64,000 nucleotides of DNA from Ilyonectria destructans (Eukaryota; Ascomycota; Sordariomycetes; Hypocreales; Nectriaceae): assembly GCA_020740775.1 (NCBI GenBank), contig JAHEWK010000008.1, positions 1,364,001-1,428,000 on the forward strand, in the 5' to 3' direction. Both the position numbers and the translations under genes were made by a program. This document shows, piece after piece, positions 41,433 through 51,894 of this stretch. The notes below the pieces were generated by a model. It was given only the letters and a program-made list of their open reading frames with translations. It was not told the DNA's origin and made no database searches. Each line of letters starts with the position of its first letter. The first letter of the stretch is position 1.

Positions 41433-44188
41433 ATGGACCAACGACTCCGGAGTACCAAGCGGTCCAAGGCCTGCGACGCCTGCAAGACGCGCAAAGTACG
41501 ATGTTCAGGTATGGAATATATCCCCTGTTCCTCCCTCTACCTTTGCTTCCTCGTTTTCTAATCCGCCTAGGCTTTCCTTCGCCATGCCTGGGTTGTTCGG
41601 TAAGCTCGGTCTCGAGTCCTTAGACTCCTATGTTGCCCACTCTTTTCATGGACGGGTCTGACAAGAATAAAGCAACGAGGCATAGATTGCTTCTTCGGTC
41701 AGAGGAAGGTTCCGCTTCGGAAAAATGGTAAGCAACACCGTGTTCGCTCCCGAGTCCAATTCCCGAAGCTGACAGGGCCGGGCCTCAGTGAACAAGTCGC
41801 TAGTCACAGCGGCAACTGTACTGCCAACGGAGCATGGGTCACCAGTAAAACCACTCCTGGACGCCAAGGTATGCAACTTCAATGTGTTTCTCCCCTAGCA
41901 TAATGACGTTATCATCTGCCTCTTTCTATCCCATGAGAAAATTGTCAATGTATTTAGCCGTTGCTCCGCTAACAATGGATCCAATGTTCAGGTAGCTCCA
42001 TGCGGTATTCCAATTGGAAAAGGAGGACCATCAACGCCAGTGTCACATTCTAATCTCTACATCGACCACCTCCTGTCAAGAACCCTGACCTCCGATGAAT
42101 CTAACAACAACCGCCGTCTCGCGCTAAAGGTACACTCCCGGGATTTGCTCAGGCTTATCGGTTCGGGTGATGACTCGCCGCATGCCTCTTCTGATAGACT
42201 TAAACTGACATTGGTTCATTTAGGGAAATGGCCTCTTCGGTATTAATATCTTTTTCTTGGATCTCGTCCACTGCTGACATATCCAGGTGGTGCATACACA
42301 ATCACCTTTTTTACCGACAGTAGGCTAGCTTCACTTTCAGCTAGACTTCAGAACAACAAAGTCGACCAGCTCGTCCAGAGATTCTCTTCGGTTCTCAAGA
42401 GCAGAGTCAAGTCGCCAGACAAAGTTTCAGCTCGCTCGATATCCCTGGAAAAGGGCCGCGCCGGTCCATTCAATGACAGAACAGCCGCAGCAGGTTTCAT
42501 TTCTGGTATAACAAGTCTCCAATGTGTATCGCCTCTTATTGAGCTAACACACCACAGCGTATTTTGAGCGTGTCCATCCTATATATCCTCACTTGAGCCG
42601 CAGCACATTCGAATCAACTGCATTTTCTGCTGATTTGCCCACTGTTTTGACAGAAAACAAAGCGTTCTCTGCCCTCTACCACTCCGTCTTAGCTCTAGGG
42701 TGCCTCTACGATGGTGGGGGCGGTTTCGAGCCTGGTAAAGGCCAGGCAGGGCAAATATTCTCCGTTTCTCTCGCTCTGTTCCCCGATCTCGTTCAATCAC
42801 CGGATACCCTCTTGATTCTCCAAGCCATGACTACGATAGCTATTTACTCACTTGGAATATCATGCCTCTCAATTGAGAAGTTTGTCATGACGGAGGCCAC
42901 CCGTCGGGCGCAAAACCTTGCCCAAGTCAATCTCGGCAGTGCAGCAACTCAGGCATTTCGACGCACATTTTGGGTCCTATATTCTTTGGAAAAAATGTCA
43001 AGTTTTTACTTTGGCCGCAGCTCGGTACGTTTCTATCTCCTCAGTATCTATTCAGTGAGGCTTACAGTAATAGGCGTTCATTGATATCGATATCACAACA
43101 CCCATCCCCTGCATTCCAGAATCTATATTCGGCACCTTTGATTGGTTTCTCACATTTGCTCGCCTCTCTCGACTTCTTTCTCAGGCTTTATCCAGCCTCT
43201 TTTCTCCAGGGGTTTCGAAAAAGGACACGGGCTACTACATGTCGACAATTGATGGAATTGACAACGACCTAGAGCAATGGCGAAGTTCACTGCCTGAAGA
43301 TAAGCAGCCGGGCCCTCTTTGCAACCAGTATCAATTCCGAAAGCCAGTGTCTGGGGTTGCACTACTATGGACCCATTTTCTGTACTACAGCTTCCGTTTG
43401 ATTCTCGCCAGGGCATACCATCAACTTCCAGCAAATAACGATGACCCTTCAGTCCGTGAAAGTAGAGCCAAGGCGCTGCAGACGATGATGAGCACGTCAA
43501 GGTCCATTCTGGAGTTGACTCCATTTATCGATGTCGAACCCTCGACTCCTCTTATGTAAGGCAACCTCCTTTCCCACTGTTACTCCTGTCTCGTCCAGTA
43601 TCACTGATATAGCCAGGATGCTCGCCGGTATTCCCATCTTTGCACTTTTTGTTCTCTTTGAAGAGGTGATCAATGATCCGAGACACAAGGATGCAGCCAG
43701 CAGTCTTGCCCTCTTGGACATTGCAGGTGGCCACTTCTCTCGCATAGAGTATGCAAGTGATGGGTCCCTCCCAGGTTCGTTGATCGCGGAGTTCGCAAAA
43801 ATTGCTCGGGAGTATGTGAATGACACGAATCGCGACAATTCACAACACCAAGATCAATCTCAAGGTCTACCAGTTGGAAGCATTCCCGGGATCCTTGGGG
43901 TTCAAATGCAGGGCGACAGCACAGTCCCAATATCTGCTGGCGAGCAGAACACTTCACCCATGTTTCAAGTAAGACCACGGATTCCTTTCTGTGTATTCGT
44001 TTTGATAGCCTCTAATGACGATTTGAATGTAGAACTTCGGTGCCATGGATAGCCACAGTAGTGGATTCTATTCCATGGATAGGAATATCCCATCCCAAGA
44101 CTCGTGGATTGCGGAGAACGATCTCCTTCTTGGGATTAATGTGATGGACATTTTCAGTGGCTTCGTTCCAATTCCAGAGCCTCAATGA
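41433..44188 (+). CDS. Zn2Cys6 transcription factor with fungal-specific TF domain
   Basis: Eleven exons inferred from phase: 41433-41508, 41571-41599, 41673-41727, 41789-41868, 41992-42129, 42224-42239, 42287-42493, 42558-43024, 43074-43555, 43617-43968, 44033-44188 (685 aa). The binuclear cluster spans the first three exons: CDACKTRKVRCSG, then PCLGC, then GIDC, giving the six cysteines. The rest is the fungal_trans middle-homology region (PF04082-like), including LALFPDLVQSPDTLLILQAM, AQNLAQVNLG and a FWVLYSLEK motif followed by FIDIDITTPIP. The 16-nt exon 6 is needed to keep frame. Likely nuclear regulator. Its divergent position next to the PDR transporter suggests that gene as a target. 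Confidence 0.85.
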
Positions 44189-45256
44189 GCAGGACAAGAC
44201 CCAACTCAGGAACGCAAGGTCTTGGATGATTTAGGATTGTCGGATGAGGCACGACACTTTTTTTCATTAGGACGATTTTGAACACTCCCCTTCCGTCATG
44301 TTCCGGAGGTTTGCAACTTTCATTTAGCAAACCATGTACCATAGTTGATTAGAACCCCATGCCCTTGGATGGCCCTTGGATGGCCCTCAGAAAGCTGGAA
44401 GAACTCTTGTTTGTTAGCTTATAGATTTATGGGAAACTTTATCATTTCCCTTTAAGTGATTAAAATGATGAGAATTGCTATTCGCAAACACACCTGTTGC
44501 GATTGCACATATAACTACATGGCTCAATCCTGCTGATAATTGTCTACCGTTCTATAAAGCAGTTGAGGAAACAAAATTTGTATGACCCTTGATTCTAATC
44601 TATTCCTTAAGAATTATCTTTATTACATGAGATAAAACTTATTAACAAGGGTAGGTAAGCCTAAGGTCTAAGAATTATCTTTTCACTGCGCGTGCTAGAT
44701 ACATTTGTTTTTTATGAGGTTTAGCTAAAGGGGCTTATAGCTGTGTACGAATAGTAATACTCAAGATGATTTTCCACAGCCATGATTCCACACGCGATTC
44801 TAGCTTATAATAGAGATACCCAAACGATAACACTGACTCCAGCCTCAACCCTGAGCAACCATAAACCAGAGAAGCCAGTAAGAGTTGGCACTAGATGATT
44901 AAAATACTGTGGGATTAGAAATCTGCGAAACACCTAGTACAACAAGAGATGGATGGGGTTTCACATCTGGATCCTGTTTACCGTATTGGTATAGGGTATT
45001 TGAATGAGCTCCAGCCACCCCACGTCCTGGGAAATTACCTTCCCTGGCAACCGGGCCGCCAACTGATAAGGCTTATCAAGATAAGAGGCGCAGTGACTCT
45101 CCGTCCCGCGTCCCGAGCTCCGTCATCCACCATCCGTCCTCTTCACACCTACGTCAACAGCTCCCAAACCCTTCTCCGTTACCATCTCCACCCTCGCCAG
45201 TCTATTTATCTCGAGCGCTCACCCTCCCCCAGCTTCCGTCCAATCATCCAGGAACA
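44189..45256. other. intergenic, no gene recognised
   Basis: AT-leaning 3' flank of the regulator, then the pyrimidine-rich promoter/5' UTR of the aminopeptidase. It marks the change from accessory-looking to core-looking sequence. Confidence 0.5.
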
Positions 45257-46986
45257 ATGACCAAGCTCACGCCTGGAATGCTCAGCGCCCGCGCATCGAC
45301 CCTCTCGCTCCGCCAACAAGCGCTATCGTCGTCATCCCTCCCAGCCCCCAGCCCAGTCGGGACCATACTCAGCCCTCAGTCCTGTGGCCCGTCTCGCAAC
45401 TTTGTGCTCGCCGATATGGACGGTCGAGATACGAGAGACAACCGCGCCTGCGCATCCTGCATCGCTAAATTGGCGCCTGGCGAGGTTGGGCAAGTCAACT
45501 GGCACCTCGCTGAGGACCAGACCTGTCGCCTGTGCCAAGTCGCCGACATCGAGCCCGCCGCCTTTACCAAGCCCTTCTGCGACTTCCTGCAGGAGAACCC
45601 GACCATTTTCCACACCGTAGAGTACTTTACGAAAAAGCTGAACCAATTGGGCTTCAAGGAGGTGAGTATAGAGGTCTCCCGTCCTACCTACAGTGGTACT
45701 GACTCACCCAGCTCTCCACACGCGACTCCTGGGCCGACAAGGTGCAACCCGGTGGCAAATACTGGGTTACCCGAAATGGAAGCTCTCTGATTGCCTTCAC
45801 GGTCGGCAAGGCATACAAGCCCGGTAATGGCGTTGCTATGATTGGCGGCCATATCGACGCCCTTACCGCCAAGCTCAGGCCCGTGAGCACCAAGCCCAAC
45901 AAGGCCGGATATGTCGAGCTCGGCGTCGCTCCCTATGCTGGCGCCCTCAACGCGACCTGGTGGGATCGTGACTTGAGCATTGGCGGCAGAGTTGTTGTGC
46001 AGGATGAGGAGACGGGCAAGACAGCCACGAGGTTGGTCAAGCTGGACTGGCCGATCGCGAAGATTCCCACTCTCGCTCCTCACTTCGGTGTCGGTATGAT
46101 GGGCACCAACAACGCCGAGACCCAGGCTGTTCCCATCATTGGCCTCGAAAGCTCCAAAAACACTCCGTCAGAGCCGCTGGGACCTGCTGGCTCCTTTGTC
46201 AACACCCAGCCACCTAGGCTGGTCCAGCTGATCGCCAAGGAGCTCAGCATCGAGTCTTACAGCTCTATCGTCAACTGGGAGCTGGAACTGTTTGATCTGC
46301 AGCCTGCTCGGACTGGCGGCATGGACAAGGAGTTCATTTTTGCCGGCCGCATCGACGACAAGATCTGCTCCTGGTCAGCCCTGACCGGTCTCCTCGCCGC
46401 AACTAACGACGAGGATGAGGGTAGCATCAAGCTCGTGGCCCTCTTCGATGATGAGGAGATTGGCTCACTTCTGCGCCAGGGTGCCAGAGGCAACTTCCTT
46501 CCCCTCATTGTTGAGCGCACTGTCGAAGCTCTCAACCCCGAGACCTTTGGCCCTGGTCTCATCGGCCAGACCTACGCCAAGTCGTTCCTCCTGTCTGCCG
46601 ATGTCACCCATGCCGGCAACCCCAACTTCCTCGAGAAGTACCTCAATGACCATGTCCCCAAGCTTAACGTCGGAATCGTCATCTGCGGCGACAGTAATGG
46701 CCACATGACCACCGACGCCGTCTCCACCGCCATCTTGCAGCGCGTCGGCAAGCTCGCCGGCTGCGAGACCCAGCTCTTCCAGATCCGCAACGACTCTCGC
46801 AGTGGCGGCACCATTGGCCCTGCTCTCTCGAGTATGATGGGTGTCCGCGCTGCCGATGCCGGTCTGCCCCAGCTGAGCATGCACTCGATTCGCGCCACCA
46901 CTGGTGCTCTGGACCCTGGCCTGGGCGTCAAGTTCTTCAAGGGCTTTTTGGATAACTGGGAGAAGGTTGATGCCGAGTGGCACTAG
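45257..46986 (+). CDS. M18-family aspartyl/leucyl aminopeptidase (vacuolar Lap4/Ape1 type)
   Basis: Two exons, 45257-45661 and 45712-46986 (intron GTGAGT…CACCCAG, 50 nt), 559 aa. The M18 core starts at AAFTKPFCDFLQENPT (about residue 101). Metal-binding and catalytic motifs are GGHIDALT, FAGRIDDKICSW, FDDEEIGS and the C-terminal MHSIRATTGALDPGLGVKFF. M18 enzymes are dodecameric zinc peptidases that remove N-terminal residues from peptides; fungal members work in the vacuole or cytosol. The first 100 residues are unusual: a Ser/Pro-rich lead, then a C-x2-C…C-x2-C pattern (residues 65/68 and 90/93) that could bind zinc. The ATG at 45257 is the first in frame. Confidence 0.92.
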
Positions 46987-47251
46987 ACATGGGCGTGTTG
47001 GGATGCATTGGACAAGCTGGGGGTTAAGTTGGGTTTTGTGATACCTTTTTCATCATCGCATTTAGAATATGCTTAAATAGAACGGTGTATTCGATTATAC
47101 CAATATATTCTGTAACACCAAAAGAAAACATCGCCTTTGTATTCCCGCCTTGTCTAAGGCTGTCTGTATATCCCCTCCCATATGCACAGTCTATCACGTT
47201 TTCGCCTTGCCTCGCTCAGTACTTCATCCCATTAACATTCTTCCATCCCGT

Positions 47252-50200
47252 TTACCTAGTGTCCCGCACTAAGTCATCTGCTTCTCTCGCCAACAAGCTC
47301 TCAGATTCATCAGCATCGTCGTCATCATCGTCATCGCTTTGTCCAGCCTGGGCCGCCTCTTCCTCTTCCACCTGCTCAGCGGGGCGGCGACGCTTCTCAA
47401 AGTCCTGTTTATGGGCCTCGGCGAGGATGCGCGAGAAGTTGCGCTTGGGGGCCAGCCCGTACGGCCTGCGGCGCATGGCGCCGTCCTCGGCGAGGGAACC
47501 AGCCACGCCCGTGGACACAGCCGTGGATTGCCGGCCCAAGCCAGAGGAGGTGGCCGTGCCTTGGCGTGAAGCGGGTAGGGTGTCCAAACTGGCGCGGTCG
47601 GTGAGCGGCTCGATGCGGTAGGGCAAGGGCACGTCGCGAGAGGCCTTGTACTGAGCAACGTTGGCGCAGTGTTCGTTCTCGACGCGGAAGAGAGTCCACA
47701 TGCCGCGGCGCGTGACTTCCATGAAGGCAACCATGAAGGAGACGATGGTGGAATGCTGCGTGTTGTGGGTGAAGATGGCGTAGAAGATCCACGCGAATCG
47801 AAGGATGGGGTCCACGACCATGATGAAGTAGTAAAGCCAACGGCTCTTCAATGCGAGGATATCGCGCAGGCCCCAGTGCCGCGCCTGGGGCTGGAGTAGA
47901 GAGAAATCCATAAACAGATCCCAGATACCTGGGCCATGTCAGTAGGGTTTGAGGAAATGGGAAGATATGATACTTACAGCAGTAGATGCTGTTCACACTG
48001 GAGATGGCGATGAATAGGCCAAGATTAGTATGGGAATTATTAAACCGATAGAATGAGAGCATGACGGCCGCTAAAATGGTCGCTGTATACTTGCCGCCGT
48101 TGACAAGATGCGGGAAGATGTTGCTGGTGTCTTTATATCGCCGTAGACACTGAAGTAGACGCCAGACGGCTGGCAATGCCGTGAAGAAACCTAGCAATCG
48201 AGAGTGGCTGGAGTTGCATTGCACCGGGTTCTCCCAGCTGTTCGCATACAAGCAGAAGAACAGTTCCATATTCTGGTTGTTAATTAGCTAGTTGTGCTTG
48301 TCGAGTTGCTACTTCGAGACATACCGCAGTTGCATATGTGAGAGAACAATAAATATCTCCAAGAAAGAAATCCCGGAACTCGACGGGATAGAGACCAGCT
48401 AGCAGCAATCGCCACTTTGCACATCGTTAGCAGTGATCCTCTACGAGAACCCATATTTCGGGACAGACTTACATGAGAATAGGCGAACCACTTCCGGCTT
48501 CGGTGCCATAGGATCGGGGCCGGGAAGAAAATCAGAATAGCGGAGACAAATATGAGAATCACGGGGTAGTAGATGTACATCCCCTCAGCACCATATCCGC
48601 TAAAGTTGACCCACATAAAGAGGCCAAGAACCAGAAAGAAGAAACTCGGAAACCGAGCAAGCTCCCTCCAATCTAGGGAGTGGCGTTGGTCAAACTCAAA
48701 GATGAAGGGGTAGTTGACCTTGTTATTGTTCCAGACGGCGCAGTTGATGCAAAAGAGAGAAAATAGGTAAAGCATGAGAAAGTAGCCACCATATATCTGC
48801 ATCAGATAGCTCGTCCTAACCCTGACCCGGGGGTCGTCGTCGAAGAGGAGCTGGGATCCGTAGATGAGACCTTGGATGGCAAAGACAGCGCCAGTGCCGA
48901 TGAGAAGGCCGTTTTGGAACATGCTGGTGGACTGGTCCTCAGGCTTCTTGGTGAGCTGACGCAGCTTGCCAGCTGCCAGCTTATGGTTACCACGCTCGAA
49001 GTAGCGTGAATAAAGGTCTTCGACGACCTGGATGTGGCCCTCAAGCACGTCGCTGTTGACGAACCATGCCCTGTTGACCTTTTCGTTCATGTAGCGGTAT
49101 GGTGGTCGAGCATTGATGGCCTTGTCGTACTTCTTGTTCAATTTTCGGAATGCGGTCCGGTTGAGCATGGCATACGACTTGAGCAACTCCAGTCCGCGGT
49201 AGAATTCTTGCAGGGCCAGCTTCAGCTTGCGCTTGGCGGTGCGGTACGAGACTTCGTCATCCTCAGGTCGTCGGATGTAGTCCCTCGTGGCGTCAACTTG
49301 GGGGCCGCCATTTGTCCCACCATTTGTATTTGGGCTTGGGCCCATCCGCTGGAGAGCTTTGGAATTAGGCCCGAGGGGAAAGATCTTGGACTTGATGGGG
49401 TTGACCCATCCATTGAGTTTGTCGTTTCCGTTCTCGTTGGTGCCGTTGTTGTGTTGAAAGGCGCGCTCGTCTTGAAAGCGGGCCTGGGCCATCTCTTGAA
49501 TTCGACGGTTTCGCATCTCGTGTAGTTGCACCCTTAGGATATCTAGTCGTTGTCCGGCCTGCTCCTCCTTCATCCTATAAAAGGCCTCGACCTTTTCGAG
49601 CTCGGTATCTAGGAATTCGAAGAAATCTTGCTCCCTTTCTCGAACCAAGTCGAGGTTTTGCATGTTGATGTCGACCCTTCGATCGCTTCGGCCAGTCGAG
49701 GTGTGTGTGAATAGCCGGCGCAGATGGCCAGGAGACCCGAGGTCGGTAGGGCGTCTCGAAATCGATGCCATTGCAGGCGATGCGGGGGACAAACCCGGCG
49801 GAGCAACGTTCAAGGTCGAGCTTCTTTTATGTTTGAATGGTTGGAAGTCTCGTCGTATGGTTCCGTCGTGGTCTGGGGCATCAGCGGAATTGGACTGGAC
49901 CTTGATCGCCGGAGCTGGCAGCTCGAAGTCATTGTGACTGGTGGTGGTCGATATCGGCGCTCCCTCCTCGGGAGTTCGGACAAAGCTCCCATAGTGCCGA
50001 TTGTCGCCAGACCCCGTCAAGGCGTCGCTCTCGTTGCGCCGCGGCGAAGGGGACGGGACGGGCTTCACCGTGGCCGCAGAGGACGCCGTGGCGGGGATCG
50101 TCGACGACCCATTGCCCTCGCTCCCGTCAGCGGTGTTGCGGCCGGAATTTCTCGACTTGCGGAACGTCTGTCGCGGGGTGACGGGCGGGAGAAAGGTCGC

Positions 50201-50451
50201 GGCCCGAAGCTGCCCAGCGACGTTGGGGGAGGCGTTGGCGCGGGCGATGGCTCGAGACACGGCCTTGACATACTTCTTGCCGGCCTTGTAGTTGAGATAC
50301 TTGATGCGCCATTCTATAAGCGCGGAGGGAGTCAGTTACCGTGCTTACAGCTGCCCCCGACAAATTGGAATGTCGTTAGCTGGGGGGTTTGGGGGTCGCG
50401 TGAGGAATTACCAGGCACAGCTTCTCGCTCGAGATCCTTCGCGAACTTCAT
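47252..50451 (-). CDS. SPX-EXS domain protein (SYG1/XPR1-type phosphate/signalling transporter)
   Basis: Five exons on the minus strand: 50412-50451, 48473-50313, 48325-48414, 47978-48272, 47252-47928; phase is kept throughout and gives 980 aa. The N-terminal SPX domain begins MKFAKDLEREAVPEWRIKYLNYKAGKKYVK, split by the first intron after 13 codons, and resumes after a long Ser-rich insert with QDFFEFLDTELEKVEAFY and the helix around RTAFRKLNKKYDKA. SPX domains sense inositol pyrophosphates. Several membrane helices follow, then the EXS domain (RDFFLGDIYCSLTYA…, SRWLYYFIMVVDPILRFAW). The tail is acidic (SDDDDDDD). Homologues export phosphate or link phosphate status to signalling. Confidence 0.93.
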
Positions 50452-51564
50452 GAGATCGGTTTCGTTGCCAGCACAGGCCTGGCGACTGCAGGGACGTCGT
50501 GGGGCATCAAGGTCGAGGCCTCGGGGATGCGACTGGTCGGCTTTTTGGCGAACTCGGAGGATGTCTCGCTCACGTTTGTCGCACACGCCGTTGCCGCGTC
50601 GTCAACAGGTGAAGATCCGGCCTGTGAGAGATCTCACCGCGTCAACGTGCTGCCCCTCCTGGTTCTGCGCTGGCAGGGGAGTCATTAGGGGCAAGCCGGG
50701 GAGCTGGGCCGCTAAGATTTTGTTGCTCGGGTACGTCAGTGCGTTGGAACTTGAACCAAATCGGAAATAACCTGGCCAGTCAGCTCAAACGCATTGCATT
50801 TTCGCCGCCATTTTGTCCCGCTGATGATTAGTCCGTACCAAATAGGCACGTCGCTGTCACCTGTAACCAGACGGAGGACGTCATTGGGGAAGCCACTACG
50901 GAGTATCTCAACGGTTTTTCGTGTTTCTGCAAACGCCTCAACCTCGGAGATGCTGCCATTATCTGCCCTCCTTTTCTTCTTATCGCATTCGGTGGGCCGA
51001 TAAGTGCCTGACAGGTGCCTGACAGGTGTCTGATCCAATCTACCCAAAACAGCCCATGACGATCCTCGCTTCCGCTTCCCGAGATGATGGAAGCACTTGT
51101 CTCGACAGGGGCTACGTCGATCCTAGTTTTTAACTGAGACTTTCCCTTCTGCGTCGTCTTACTGCGTAAAAGTTCCCATAGTAAGGTTCCAAACTTTTGC
51201 AAATACATGTTCCATCTTGAACACCTCGGCCCGGCCCGTCCGTGATCACATGTACTCTGCACGGATGAGTCCTGAACTGGGCTTCTCCCAAGAACAACAG
51301 CACAATGATTCACAGTGACGACGGAACAATCAACCAATCGCTCCATCTCCAGAACACAAAGAAGGACAGAGACAAAGTAGACCAAAGATGATCTCTAGAA
51401 CACCGAAACGGAAATCCCTAAAATAGGAATCACTGATATTATGCTGTCTATAAAGCTCAAGCGAATGCGCTCATGAAACTCCATTAAACTCCTTTCCATC
51501 CAGACACTGACCAGATTTAGAAAACAACTACCAACAACAAGACGAAATCCACTTACATAGCAAA
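50452..51564. other. intergenic, no gene recognised
   Basis: Upstream region of the SPX-EXS gene; no supported frame. A direct duplication of GTGCCTGACAG occurs at about 51,005-51,030. Confidence 0.5.
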
Positions 51565-51894
51565 ATGTGTCGATTGGAATACCTGTTTCACTTCTGCCCT
51601 TGCGCAGACCCTCTTTGCCAGACCGAGAGCCTCATGATCGCGGGTTATCCAGAGTCGGGTTCGGGCTTTTTCCAACGACACGTCGATGGCCCGGCCCTTT
51701 CGCAGTGGGCCAATTGCACCGATTGCATCGATAACCTAAATTTAGGAAATCAACCGTGCGTGAAAAGGACGCTGAGGGTGGATATCTCCGAGGAGGGCGG
51801 TCAGTTGTGCTTGAAGTGCACAGAAAATTGCACCAACAAGGCGTATATGTCACAGAAACAGACCACTGTCTGCACAATGGAGGATGGGAGCTGA
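51565..51894 (+). CDS. small cysteine-rich hypothetical protein
   Basis: 109 aa from ATG at 51565 with 11 cysteines in paired spacings (C-x-C, C-x2-C, C-x2-C-x3-C) and no signal peptide. The spacing suggests metal binding, but I do not recognise the family. The frame is isolated with AT-rich flanks and a plausible A-rich context before the ATG. Confidence 0.5.
   Translation: MCRLEYLFHFCPCADPLCQTESLMIAGYPESGSGFFQRHVDGPALSQWANCTDCIDNLNLGNQPCVKRTLRVDISEEGGQLCLKCTENCTNKAYMSQKQTTVCTMEDGS

Noticed and set aside
28691..44188. A secondary-metabolite cluster around the PDR transporter and Zn2Cys6 factor
   Set aside because: No polyketide synthase, NRPS, terpene cyclase or tailoring oxidase is present in the window, so only a regulator-transporter pair is supported.
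49034..49525. Plus-strand frame of 163 codons inside the SPX-EXS gene
   Set aside because: Antisense shadow of a well-supported exon.
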